Counted from the first letter of the stretch, positions 18,106 to 26,427 are shown. The stretch is DNA of 64,000 nucleotides from Paenibacillus camelliae (GCF_023715345.1 NZ_JAMBNY010000004.1:217676-281675); one strand, 5' to 3'. The notes: generated by a model not told the origin, from the letters alone. A program made the numbers and translations.

Positions 18106-18353
18106 TGTAAGGAAGCAGCTTCAGCTCCGCTCAATGTCCCATCAGCGCCCCTCATTCCGTGAGAATGTTAAGCGATGGAGACATTGAATGCGGAGCGCTG
18201 GTATACAAATGCTGCTCCGATTCAGCCCTAAAATCATGAAGGACGCAGCACACGCGTGCAAAAAAATGCTTCAGCTTTTGCTACATATCACCAAAAGCGC
18301 CCCTCATTCCGTAGGAATGTTTAAGCGTTGGAGATATGTAGCAAAGCGCTGAA
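18106..18353 (+). repeat. Family-2 palindromic elements, two well-paired copies
   Basis: Copy A: CTCCGC, TCAATGTC and CCATC (18125-18143) pair with GATGG, GACATTGA and GCGGAG (18174-18195). Copy B: TTTGCTACATATC (18277-18289) pairs perfectly with GATATGTAGCAAA (18333-18345), with an inner hairpin CATTCC/GGAATG at 18305-18319. The stems of A and B are unrelated in sequence, while the loop AGCGCCCCTCATTCCG and the ends TTCAGC and GCGCTG are shared. Confidence 0.85.
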
Positions 18354-18361
18354 CGGTTCTT

Positions 18362-18416
18362 TTAAGAAACTCTTAAGAATTAACCCGCTTTTTTATTAAA
18401 GAGTTTTCACTATACT
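18362..18416 (+). promoter_or_regulatory. Candidate activator-dependent promoter of the VanY-VanZ genes
   Basis: Direct repeat TTAAGAA at 18362-18368 and 18373-18379, an 11-nt period as used by OmpR-family dimers. A -10 like TATACT is at 18411-18416, and the -35 position (18388-18393, CTTTTT) is poor. The arrangement suits activation by the VanR-like regulator encoded upstream. This is inference from spacing only. Confidence 0.5.
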
Positions 18417-18453
18417 GTGGATACTTTAGTAAAAGAAGGAGAGCAACTCAATA

Positions 18454-19311
18454 ATGAAAAAGTGGTTTTTCATATTAGCAGTTTTTATTATTATTGTCAT
18501 CGTTGGTCAGCAGCTTCAAAAGGATAAGCTGGAGATTAAATCTGAAACTATCCAAGAGCAAAAGGATGGGGGATATACTGTTGTTGAAATCGATGAGGAG
18601 CAGATGAAGATCGGTAATCTGCTCCTTATTAACGCACAGAATCAGCTTGACCCCAAGGGGATTGCTAGCGATCTTATCACCATTAATCGAGAGCAAGCCT
18701 TAGACCATGGCTATTCGCTGTCCAGCGATGAGGTAAAGCTTTCACAAAACATGCTAGCTGCATTTCATGAAATGATGAATGCAGCACATGATGACAATAT
18801 CAATCAATTTTTAATTACGAGCGGTTATCGCAGTCTGGAGCATCAAGCGCAGCTATACGAGGAGGTTGGCAGTGTGTATGCTTTACCTGCTGGTTACAGC
18901 GAGCATAACAGCGGCCTAGCGCTTGATATTAGCTCAACGATGTCGAAGATGGAGGTTGCACCAGAAGGCAAATGGCTGCAGCAGCATGGGGCAGCCTACG
19001 GCTTTATATTGCGGTATCCAGAGCATAAGCAGCATATTACAGGCATTGGTTATGAGCCGTGGCATTTCCGTTATGTAGGACTTCCACACAGCTTAATTAT
19101 GCAGGAGCGTGACCTTGTGCTAGAGGAATATATTGAATTTTTAGCTGATGAGGGGCAGCTTACGGTTAATACAGGCGACGAAACCTATACCATTACACAT
19201 TATAATTATGAACCACAGCTTACGATTAAGATTGAACCTCATGCAGATTATGAGATCTCTGGTGATAATGTGGGTGGTATCATTGTAACAACAAGGGAGA
19301 GATTAAGATGA
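18454..19311 (+). CDS. VanY-like D-alanyl-D-alanine carboxypeptidase
   Basis: 285 residues: an N-terminal membrane anchor (WFFILAVFIIIVIVGQQL) then an extracellular Zn peptidase M15B domain. Metal and catalytic motifs are present: SGYRSLEHQAQLYEE, SEHNSGLALDI (His and Asp ligands) and EPWHFRYVG (Glu-x-x-His). VanY enzymes remove the terminal D-Ala from peptidoglycan stem peptides. A C-terminal extension of about 70 residues after the catalytic domain is of unknown role. It overlaps the VanZ gene by 4 nt (ATGA). AAGGAGAG lies upstream of ATG 18454. Confidence 0.94.
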   Translation: MKKWFFILAVFIIIVIVGQQLQKDKLEIKSETIQEQKDGGYTVVEIDEEQMKIGNLLLINAQNQLDPKGIASDLITINREQALDHGYSLSSDEVKLSQNMLAAFHEMMNAAHDDNINQFLITSGYRSLEHQAQLYEEVGSVYALPAGYSEHNSGLALDISSTMSKMEVAPEGKWLQQHGAAYGFILRYPEHKQHITGIGYEPWHFRYVGLPHSLIMQERDLVLEEYIEFLADEGQLTVNTGDETYTITHYNYEPQLTIKIEPHADYEISGDNVGGIIVTTRERLR

Positions 19312-19817
19312 AGGCATGGAGAATGCTGCTATATATAGCCCTTCTGGTAAATCTCTACGTGCTGCTTGTCATTATATTATTTAAGATGTCGCTGCCACAG
19401 CTAGATGTCATTTATCAACAAGTGAAGCTGCTGCTGGAACGTCCTGCACTGTTATCTGGTCGAATAGAAATGGCAAACTTTGTTCCGCTGCACACCATTA
19501 AGCAAAGCTTATCTGGAAATTTAGCGTTGATGCAGTGGCTTAATCTCTACGGCAATATTGCGATCTTTGCTCCGACCGGAATCATCATTGCACTATTATC
19601 TAAAAAGGAGCACTTAGCGAATGCAGCTTTTGTCTCCTTCATTATAAGTCTGTCTCTGGAAACGATGCAGCTGCTATTTATGATGGGCTCATTCGATGTT
19701 GATGATCTTATCCTCAATACAGCAGGCGGGCTGCTCGGTGCTATCCTTATCACTGCTGGAACAAGAGTCGTCAAGCTAGTCGCCCCTTTTAAGAAAGTAT
19801 TTGGCTTACTGCGCTAA
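19308..19817 (+). CDS. VanZ family membrane protein
   Basis: 169 residues with four to five hydrophobic segments, including FVPLHTIKQ followed by a helix with NIAIFAPTGIIIALL, and SLSLETMQLLFMMGSFDVDDLILNTAGGLLGA, the typical VanZ signature region. VanZ proteins give low-level teicoplanin or lipoglycopeptide resistance by a mechanism that is not well defined. Translational coupling to the VanY gene through a 4-nt overlap suggests joint function. Confidence 0.94.
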   Translation: MKAWRMLLYIALLVNLYVLLVIILFKMSLPQLDVIYQQVKLLLERPALLSGRIEMANFVPLHTIKQSLSGNLALMQWLNLYGNIAIFAPTGIIIALLSKKEHLANAAFVSFIISLSLETMQLLFMMGSFDVDDLILNTAGGLLGAILITAGTRVVKLVAPFKKVFGLLR

Positions 19818-19922
19818 ATGCTTAAGTGTATGAATCTGGCCTGCATAGCTTACAATATATTGAAGCGGGATACTTTACGTACTGCTTAATGTGTGAGAAT
19901 CTAATAGCAGGAGGGATTTGAT

Positions 19923-20261
19923 ATGAAAAGTCAGTGGACATTAATTGTTGGCTTGTTATTTGCGCTTATTATAGCCATCTTTGCTGTTATTAATGTAGAA
20001 GCCGTAGAGGTTAATTACTTATTTGGCTCAACGAGCACGCCGTTAATTCTCGTTATTATGATATCTACTTTATTTGGTGGACTAGCTGTTGGTTCGCTTG
20101 GGATGTTCCGCGTTTTTGTATTGCAGCGTAAAGTGAAGCAGTTAGAGAAGCAGCTGGAGAAGCAGCAAACTGATGAAGTGGAAGTGATCGAAAGTCCAAT
20201 GGTCGTATCTGAGGACGAAAAATTAGAAATACATACAGACGAGCAGCAAAATGAAAAATAA
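19923..20261 (+). CDS. LapA/DUF1049 family membrane protein
   Basis: 112 residues with two TM helices (LIVGLLFALIIAIFAVINV and PLILVIMISTLFGGLAVGSL) joined by a loop with VEVNYLFGS, the diagnostic LapA_dom layout, then a coiled-coil segment (VKQLEKQLEKQQ) and an acidic tail. Function in Firmicutes is unclear; the Gram-negative LapA works in LPS assembly control and is only distantly comparable. GGAGGG lies before ATG 19923. Confidence 0.88.
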   Translation: MKSQWTLIVGLLFALIIAIFAVINVEAVEVNYLFGSTSTPLILVIMISTLFGGLAVGSLGMFRVFVLQRKVKQLEKQLEKQQTDEVEVIESPMVVSEDEKLEIHTDEQQNEK

Positions 20262-20353
20262 AAAATTAAATGTTTGCCACATTGTTCGCTTTATTTAAAG
20301 GCTATAAGTATTGTACAATAAAGGCATAGTTGCCTAAAAGGTAGGTGTTGTAA

Positions 20354-20545
20354 TTGTCACAACAATCTGAACAAGAAGAACAAAAAGCGATTAGTCAGGC
20401 TGAACGCGCAAAACAGCTTTTAGCTGCACGTAAGCAGCAACAGCAAGGATTGCAAGGAAAGCAGCATCAGTCTACAGGGACAAAAAAATTAGTAAGCCAA
20501 AATACAAAAAAGGTTAACAATCAGCGCAAGAAAATGGGCGTTTAA
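20354..20545 (+). CDS. Small basic, Gln/Lys-rich hypothetical protein, 63 aa
   Basis: TTG start at 20354 with AGGTAGGTG upstream at good spacing. The product is hydrophilic, Q-rich (QQQQGLQGKQHQ) with a basic C-terminus, probably disordered. No family recognised. A strong terminator follows at 20582-20604, supporting a real short gene. Confidence 0.7.
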   Translation: MSQQSEQEEQKAISQAERAKQLLAARKQQQQGLQGKQHQSTGTKKLVSQNTKKVNNQRKKMGV

Positions 20546-20581
20546 TGAAACGTATGGATGGCCCTCTTGCAGCACAATAAG

Positions 20582-20604
20582 ACGCCCTGTATGGGCGTTT
20601 TTTT
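20582..20604 (+). terminator. Rho-independent terminator
   Basis: ACGCCC (20582-20587) pairs with GGGCGT (20593-20598), loop TGTAT, followed by a run of seven T. Confidence 0.88.
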
Positions 20605-20726
20605 GTTTCTCTAGGCGACAGGAAATTATTTTCTAGTCGTCTGTTTGCATTATTTTTTGCTATAGCCAGCATAATGTAACTATGCTTAAACCAACCTTAT
20701 ATACTAACACATTCGGAGGAAGACAG

Positions 20727-21440
20727 ATGCAAGCTAGTCAATCATTAAAAGTATTTTTACTAGCTGGTGTAAAGACGAGTCCGAGCGCATTCCATACATT
20801 GCAGCAGCGCTTGCAGCACAAGCTTCAAGAAAAAGGCATTACACCAGATATCGAGATGTTATTTCCATATGGTGAGATGGAACGAAACTTACTATTGCAA
20901 TTGATGGAGGTACGTGCTGACCTATCAACATATGCGTACAATGCTGGAATTGGTGGAAGAAAGGTATGGAAAAGAATCGAGCCATATACCGATTCAAGAA
21001 AGCTGCTGTTGATTGGGCATAGTGGGGGTGGGGTAGCCGCGTATCAAATCGCAAGAAAAATATATGAGGATCGCTTGCCGATTGAAACAAAAGTAATCCA
21101 AGTTGGTTCTCCGAAAACACGGATTATTCCCCCGCTCAAACAAAATGTGAGCTATATTCATTCGGTCGATGAGGACGGAAAATATAAAGATCCTATAACG
21201 AAGCTGGGCAGCTGGGGTGGATGGACGATTCGCCAAGATCGGCTGCCAATGCCACAATGGGATACTAAAAAGTACGCACCAGGAATGATCGTTGGCGTGA
21301 ATACAATAGGAGGCCATGCGGATTACTTTAGGCACACCACTCCGTTTACAGATGAACTGAGCAGCTGCAATCTAGATAAGACGTTACAGCGCATCGACGG
21401 TTGCTTGAATGATTGGTTGTTATCCGCTACACTTACTTAA
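20727..21440 (+). CDS. Alpha/beta-hydrolase-fold protein (lipase-like)
   Basis: 237 residues from ATG 20727, preceded by GGAGGAAGACAG; the upstream ATG at 20682 lacks an SD. The nucleophile elbow reads LIGHSGGGVAAYQIA, and a C-terminal His candidate lies in IGGHADYFRHT. No signal peptide, so cytosolic. Substrate unknown. It is followed by a PAQR gene on the same strand. Confidence 0.8.
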   Translation: MQASQSLKVFLLAGVKTSPSAFHTLQQRLQHKLQEKGITPDIEMLFPYGEMERNLLLQLMEVRADLSTYAYNAGIGGRKVWKRIEPYTDSRKLLLIGHSGGGVAAYQIARKIYEDRLPIETKVIQVGSPKTRIIPPLKQNVSYIHSVDEDGKYKDPITKLGSWGGWTIRQDRLPMPQWDTKKYAPGMIVGVNTIGGHADYFRHTTPFTDELSSCNLDKTLQRIDGCLNDWLLSATLT

Positions 21441-21472
21441 TTAATATAGTTTGTTAGTTAGGAAGTGAAAGA

Positions 21473-22117
21473 GTGGCTAATACACACACCTATACGAAGG
21501 GTGAAGAAATAGCAAATGCGATAACACACGGAATCGGTGTGCTGTTAAGTATTGCTGCACTTGTTCTGCTTATTGTATTTGCAGTGATGAAGGGGACCGC
21601 CCTGCATGTTGTAAGCTTTACCATCTACGGCACATCCATGGTGCTGCTGTATACGGCTTCCACGCTCGTACACAGCTTTCCAGAAGGCAAGGCTAAGCGG
21701 GTATTTGAATCACTTGATCATTCATGCATTTATATCTTTATTGCCGGCACGTATACGCCAATATTGTTTCATATCGTACAAGGTACACTGGGCTGGGTGC
21801 TGTTCGGAGTGGTATGGGGCTTAACCGTCTGCGGTATTGTATTCAAATCAATGTTCGCTAATCGGTTTTTATTTACATCGACCATTCTGTATATATTAAT
21901 GGGATGGTGCATCGTTTTTGCTTGGAATAGGCTTGCAAATCATTTTGATCCTCAAGGCTTAACTTTGCTTGTCATTGGCGGCGTGCTATATACAGTTGGT
22001 ACCGTTTTTTATATGTGGCGCAGCTTTCCCTATCATCATGCAGTATGGCATTTGTTTGTGCTGGCAGGCACGATTGTTCATTTCTTTTCAATACTACTGT
22101 ACGTGCTGCCAGCTTAA
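21473..22117 (+). CDS. PAQR / hemolysin III family membrane protein
   Basis: 214 residues with seven hydrophobic segments. The family pattern is clear: an N-terminal GEEIANAITHGIGV with His, SLDHSCIYIFIAGTYTP, and C-terminal AVWHLFVLAGTIVHFFSIL with two His that coordinate Zn in adiponectin-receptor relatives. B. subtilis YplQ belongs here; the biochemical role in bacteria is uncertain. The start is GTG at 21473 with AGGAAGTG upstream. Confidence 0.93.
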   Translation: MANTHTYTKGEEIANAITHGIGVLLSIAALVLLIVFAVMKGTALHVVSFTIYGTSMVLLYTASTLVHSFPEGKAKRVFESLDHSCIYIFIAGTYTPILFHIVQGTLGWVLFGVVWGLTVCGIVFKSMFANRFLFTSTILYILMGWCIVFAWNRLANHFDPQGLTLLVIGGVLYTVGTVFYMWRSFPYHHAVWHLFVLAGTIVHFFSILLYVLPA

Positions 22118-22932
22118 TCCTCAGCTTCACCTGGACAAAAACCGAGAGGGCTAGAGCAGATTGCGTTCGCAACATCTGGCATATCTGAGGCTAAATCGTG
22201 AAAATAGCTATCCATGATGTGATTGGATGCTACGGATCCATGGCGGAAATTTCGTTGTACCTCGCCTTTAACATGAAGATAGAAGTAGGTCTCATCGGTT
22301 TGAGGCGAATGATAGACCAGCGTTGGAAGATGAGGCACAATATCGTACTTATTTTGAAAACGCCAGTGCAGTGGAACGGTATAGTTATATGCTTTGACAA
22401 AGGCAGGATCGCCAACTCGTGGAGCGCCGAATGTATAGACGATTGGGCCTTGAAACGGCATATAGGTGGCGATATCAAGCGCAGCGAGAGTTGCCAAGGC
22501 ACCACCTAAGCTATGTCCAGTAATATAGAGCGGCAGAGAAGGATCTAGCTCGCTCAGCAGCTCCATGACCTGTGGCCGGAGCTTGTAATAAATGTCGGTG
22601 AAGCCCTTATGGGTTAAACCGGCATTTTTTATTGGGAAATATTCTGTCTGCTGAGCAATGAAATCATGCACCCAATCCATCGAAGTACTGCTTCCGCGGA
22701 ACGCAAGAATTGCATTTTGCTCGGAGGCAAGTACAAATCCATAACGATCATTTTCGATTCCGAGCTCAGAAGTGACTATCGAACCAACTAATTCATATTG
22801 ATCCGGCTTAATGAATGCCCCCGTTTCTTTATTGGCAAATTGAATGTACGTTTGGCTGCATATCGCAGCAAGAAATAATGCGCTTTGATAATTTGGCTCC
22901 TGAATGATACGTTGAGATTGCCCGTTCACCAT
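22114..22932 (-). CDS. Class 3 lipase (triacylglycerol lipase-like)
   Basis: 272 residues from ATG 22932, which has GGAGGGG 6 nt upstream; a longer frame to 23142 has no credible SD. Nucleophile motif ITGHSLGGALATLAALD, a catalytic Asp region near FGAPRVGDPAF and a C-terminal His (ASNHIMDSY) fit PF01764. No signal peptide, so either intracellular or exported by another route. The stop overlaps the convergent PAQR gene by 4 nt. Confidence 0.9.
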   Translation of the reverse strand: MVNGQSQRIIQEPNYQSALFLAAICSQTYIQFANKETGAFIKPDQYELVGSIVTSELGIENDRYGFVLASEQNAILAFRGSSTSMDWVHDFIAQQTEYFPIKNAGLTHKGFTDIYYKLRPQVMELLSELDPSLPLYITGHSLGGALATLAALDIATYMPFQGPIVYTFGAPRVGDPAFVKAYNYTVPLHWRFQNKYDIVPHLPTLVYHSPQTDETYFYLHVKGEVQRNFRHGSVASNHIMDSYFHDLASDMPDVANAICSSPLGFCPGEAED

Positions 22933-23132
22933 GATGTCCCCTCCGATCATATGTGGTAAGTAGACTATATAGTATGTAGATACTATTGAATGGGTAACTG
23001 CTGAGTTGAAAGAATTAAAGTAAGTGCAGCGCGACATAGACATTTTTTTGAAGTGTTCGCTATAATAGTGGGAGCATGAAGTACGTACATACAGCATGAG
23101 CTTTATCGATAAAATGACAATACGGAGGGGAA

Positions 23133-24104
23133 ATGATGACACTTAAAGTTGGATTAATCGGTACAGGCTGGTTTGGAGATATGCATGCAAAGCTGTTGAC
23201 ACAGCATAAGGATGTTGAGCTGCAAGCTGTAACTGCCAGCTCCCAGGAAAAGGCAGAAGCGTTCGCAGCAAAGCTTCCAAATGCAAAGGGGTATGGGGAT
23301 GTTCAGCAAATGCTGGATGCGCATTCCTTAGATGCGGTTTATATATGCACACCACCGTTCGCACGAGGTAACTTTGAGCAGCAATGCATCGAGCGCGGTA
23401 TACCGTTTCTAGTGGAAAAACCATTGTACAGTGAAGCTGAGCTACCTGAACAGCTATTGGAGGCAATAAGGGCGAGAGGCCTTATTACATCTGTCGGCTA
23501 TCATTTTAGATATATGGATGGAACGGATCGAGCGCAGGAGCTGCTAGCTAACAGGCAGCTTGCACTAGCATTGGGTTACTGGATGGGCGGAGCGCCAGGA
23601 GGAACTTGGTGGCGCAGACAAGAACGTTCAGGCGGTCAATTTGTTGAGCAGACAACGCATATCGTCGATCTGTTGCGCTATATTGCTGGTGAAGTAACTG
23701 AGGTATATGCTGCTTATCACGAAGGGATTCTAAGCTCACAGGACGCAAATGCGAACGTTGCAGATGCAGGTACGGTGACGTTGAAGCTTGAGGGTGGAAT
23801 GATTGCAACGATTAGCAACACCTGTATTATACCTGCTGGTGAACAAGCAGGGCTTCATTTCTACACGAATGAAGGGAAGCTTGAAATTAGTCATGGCGGA
23901 GTAAAGGATTTTACAGCTGCAACGGTGATTGAATATAAAAATAAAAGCAATCCGTATGAGAAACAAATGGAAGCATTTTTACATGCGGTAAAAACAGGCG
24001 ATACCTCGTTAATTCGCTCTAGCTATGAGGATGCTTGTAAAACACACCGAGTAACCATGGCAGCCAATGCATCCGCTCTAAGCGGACAAGTCATTAAGCT
24101 ATAA
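23133..24104 (+). CDS. Gfo/Idh/MocA family NAD(P)-dependent oxidoreductase
   Basis: 323 residues. Rossmann motif VGLIGTGWFGDMHAKLL at the N-terminus, then VEKPLYSEAE with the family EKP motif, and a C-terminal alpha/beta sheet domain with GGQFVEQTTHIVDLLRY, in which the His is the usual catalytic position. Members act on sugars, inositols or related polyols. ATG 23133 (or 23136) follows GGAGGGG. Substrate cannot be set from context; a terminator follows. Confidence 0.92.
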   Translation: MMTLKVGLIGTGWFGDMHAKLLTQHKDVELQAVTASSQEKAEAFAAKLPNAKGYGDVQQMLDAHSLDAVYICTPPFARGNFEQQCIERGIPFLVEKPLYSEAELPEQLLEAIRARGLITSVGYHFRYMDGTDRAQELLANRQLALALGYWMGGAPGGTWWRRQERSGGQFVEQTTHIVDLLRYIAGEVTEVYAAYHEGILSSQDANANVADAGTVTLKLEGGMIATISNTCIIPAGEQAGLHFYTNEGKLEISHGGVKDFTAATVIEYKNKSNPYEKQMEAFLHAVKTGDTSLIRSSYEDACKTHRVTMAANASALSGQVIKL

Positions 24105-24145
24105 GTGCAAGGTAGAATCAATAAGAACTTACCCCTCATATAAAC

Positions 24146-24187
24146 AAAAGGTGGCACAGAGAATTTCTGTACCACCTTTTTGTTTTT
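24146..24187 (+). terminator. Rho-independent terminator
   Basis: AAAAGGTGG then CACAGA (24147-24160) pair with TCTGT and CCACCTTTT (24165-24180), followed by TGTTTTTT. Confidence 0.88.
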
Positions 24188-24195
24188 TACATGGA

Positions 24196-24450
24196 GATTA
24201 TTCTCCGCCGATTAGGCTACAGCGCCGAGCTTCGTCATCTAAGTCGTGCTTTTGAACCTACCCAATTCCAATGAAGGTTTCAAACGCTCGGCTTTCAGGA
24301 CCAAGAAGATGAGGTAAAACTAGAGAACGAGTAGCACAGCGTACGTTAGTTGGTACGTGAGCAATGGAGTTCACGGTTGAACCCCATATTCGCCGCCGAT
24401 TAAGCTACAGCGCCGAGCTTCGTCATCAAAGTCGTGCTTTTGAACCATCC
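24196..24450 (-). repeat. Family-1 palindromic element, inverted copy after the CorA-like gene
   Basis: On the minus strand the order is CTTTGATGACGAAG (about 24417-24431), CCGTGAACTCC, core GCTCACGTACC and ACGTACGCTGTGCT, GTTCTC, then CATCTTCTTGGTCCTGAAAG and a second degenerate CTTAGATGACGAAGC near 24213. It starts about 15 nt after the stop of the minus-strand CorA-like gene, in the same sense as that gene. The 24105-24455 gap otherwise holds only the terminator. Confidence 0.82.
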
Positions 24451-24455
24451 TCTAT

Positions 24456-25637
24456 CTATTTGCGTTTTCTTGATGGTAGCGGGCCGTCCACCACCTGCTC
24501 CTGCTTAACCTCTCGCTTAAGCTTTTGTTTTCCTCTATGCTTCCGAGAAGGTAGCGCCTGCTGCTCTTCCATGGCATGCTTATCTAAAATCATCTCATTG
24601 AGCTTATGCTGCTTTATATTTTTTCGTTTTGAATGCGTGTCAAGAATATCGCCAGTCCAGCCCTTCCGCCAAAGCAGGAAATAAATAAATCCAGTTAATA
24701 TCAGGATTGCCCCAACCATATAGAGGAAGCCTAGCGGCTCTTGCTTAAACGGCAGATCTATAAAGTTTGTGCCCCAGATCGCACCAATAATGGTTGCTGG
24801 CAAGCAAATGGCTGTGAAAATCGTAAGCGTACGGATAATTTCATTGCCACGAAAATTAGATAACGCATCATCTACAGAGATAAGCGTATCGATTTCAATA
24901 GCATAATGCTTTAGCAAATGATCAATTCGCTGCAGCCGGTATTGAATGCGAGAATAGCCCTCGCTCGCTGTTAACAACTCCAAAAAGGCTTCCTTTGCAA
25001 GACCCTCTAGCTCGCGTATCGGTAAATACAAATGACTATAATGAAGCAAATCATAGCGACGCTCAATAATGATCTCCAGTAAATCCTTGCGATTACGATC
25101 CTTCATGTCACGTTCCAGCTCGCCTAATCTTTCTTCAAACTGATCTAAGCCGATATGTATGCTCTCAAGCAGTGTGCCTAGCATAAGAAAGAAGGCTTCA
25201 GGTGCATTGGAGCAGCGCTCATAATCTTCAAGCAAATGGAATTGTTGAAGACGCAGTGAGATCCGAGCGTCTCGATGCATGGTTAAAAGCTTTGTTTCCG
25301 AAAGCCAAAAATGAAAGGGAGTCGTATCGGTCACATCCTTAGACAGCTGTACAATAATCGTCCCTTGTACAACTGATCCGTAACCGTCAATTTTTTTGAT
25401 TAATATATTATTCGTAAATCGTTCATAGCTGTCATTAATCCAAACTGCAGCTTCAGGATAAGCTTGAATGAGCTCTTGTTTCTCATTCATATAGCGTTCA
25501 TCTGATTCTTGTAAGGAAGCCGCTATCGATCTGGTACTGGATTGCTGCTGCCTTCGCTGCGTAGCAACGGAAATATGCTTTAGCTGCAGAACATGCCATT
25601 CCCAGCCCGTCATATAACGAAGATTTCGATGGATCAA
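24456..25637 (-). CDS. CorA-like Mg/Co transporter with GTN in place of GMN
   Basis: 393 residues: a long cytosolic alpha/beta and helical region, then two C-terminal TM helices (LTIFTAICLPATIIGAIWG and LYMVGAILILTGFIYFLL). The pore motif that normally reads GMN is WGTNFIDLPF here. A basic tail of about 60 residues (KRKNIKQHK ... PSRKRK) follows TM2. The start is most likely TTG at 25637 with AAGGAGGT upstream; ATGs further upstream have no SD. Transport of divalent cations is inferred from the fold; the altered motif could change selectivity. Confidence 0.85.
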   Translation of the reverse strand: MIHRNLRYMTGWEWHVLQLKHISVATQRRQQQSSTRSIAASLQESDERYMNEKQELIQAYPEAAVWINDSYERFTNNILIKKIDGYGSVVQGTIIVQLSKDVTDTTPFHFWLSETKLLTMHRDARISLRLQQFHLLEDYERCSNAPEAFFLMLGTLLESIHIGLDQFEERLGELERDMKDRNRKDLLEIIIERRYDLLHYSHLYLPIRELEGLAKEAFLELLTASEGYSRIQYRLQRIDHLLKHYAIEIDTLISVDDALSNFRGNEIIRTLTIFTAICLPATIIGAIWGTNFIDLPFKQEPLGFLYMVGAILILTGFIYFLLWRKGWTGDILDTHSKRKNIKQHKLNEMILDKHAMEEQQALPSRKHRGKQKLKREVKQEQVVDGPLPSRKRK

Positions 25638-25847
25638 CGGATCTGCAACCTCCTTTTTATCACGTGCGTACAAACATCTACTTAACATCATAGCGTAACC
25701 GAAAACATGGCACAACTATAACAGTCAAATAATACATGATTAGAACTAATCTCTGAATATTCGACAATTCCCTTCGTTTGTGAGTGATCTATAAGCAAAT
25801 GGGGAATAACAACAATGAAATGGTTATATGTATGAGGAGGTTTAGAA

Positions 25848-26372
25848 ATGATTACAAAAGTTCTGCTATATAATAGCGAGCATGATTGTGCGGAAGGATT
25901 AAGGGCCTTGGAGAACAGCGGAGTTCCAGCTAATCAGCTGCGGGTAATTGTATCTAATGTCGAGCATAGCCGTCTGCTAAATGCAGAAACAGCCATTCAT
26001 ATTGATTTGTTAAGTGAAATTGCCGCTGCCAATCGAGGACAGGATGACCTTATTGAACGCGCAGATGAAGGATTTATTGTGCCGTTCTTCACACCACAAA
26101 CTACTCTACAGGTGCCACTTGGTGGTATTCCGGGTATTGTTCAGCAGGATTTTGAACAAGAGCACGGTGTTCTGTCACTGATGGAATATGGCTTAACAGA
26201 GGAGACTGCTCATCGTTGTTTACTTGCGCTTCGCGCTGGGCAATGTGTCGTCTGCATAGAGGAGGAGGCGAATGACTCAGGCTTGTTCAATCAATTAAGC
26301 CTTGGTTTTGCTGACGAACGAGAGCAGCACGTTCCAGATGCTGGTGCAGCTGAAGTGTTGATTAATGAATAA
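25848..26372 (+). CDS. Putative general-stress protein, YflT/GSP17M-like
   Basis: 174 residues. The beginning (ITKVLLYNSEHDCAEGLRALENSGVPANQLRVIV) resembles the ferredoxin-like flip of YflT-type stress proteins, and the middle ends VLSLMEYGLTEETAHRCLLALRAGQCVVCIE, also typical of that group. No TM segments. Assignment is by pattern only. TGAGGAGGT lies before the ATG, and a terminator follows at 26378-26425. Confidence 0.6.
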   Translation: MITKVLLYNSEHDCAEGLRALENSGVPANQLRVIVSNVEHSRLLNAETAIHIDLLSEIAAANRGQDDLIERADEGFIVPFFTPQTTLQVPLGGIPGIVQQDFEQEHGVLSLMEYGLTEETAHRCLLALRAGQCVVCIEEEANDSGLFNQLSLGFADEREQHVPDAGAAEVLINE

Positions 26373-26377
26373 TGAAG

Positions 26378-26425
26378 CCTTTGCCTCTATTCCTTGTTAA
26401 CGGGAGTAAAGGCAAAGGATTTTTT
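26378..26425. terminator. Bidirectional terminator
   Basis: CCTTTGCCT (26378-26386) pairs with AGGCAAAGG (26410-26418), followed by ATTTTTT. It lies between convergent genes. Confidence 0.85.
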
Positions 26426-26427
26426 AG

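Noticed and set aside
17442..18155. Several 60-70 codon ORFs on both strands in the repeat block
   Set aside because: Same reason: they recur only because the DNA repeats recur (e.g. the N-termini MRGADGTLSGAEA at two places).
15165..19817. Complete vancomycin-resistance operon
   Set aside because: No D-Ala-D-Lac ligase, VanH dehydrogenase or VanX dipeptidase in the window.
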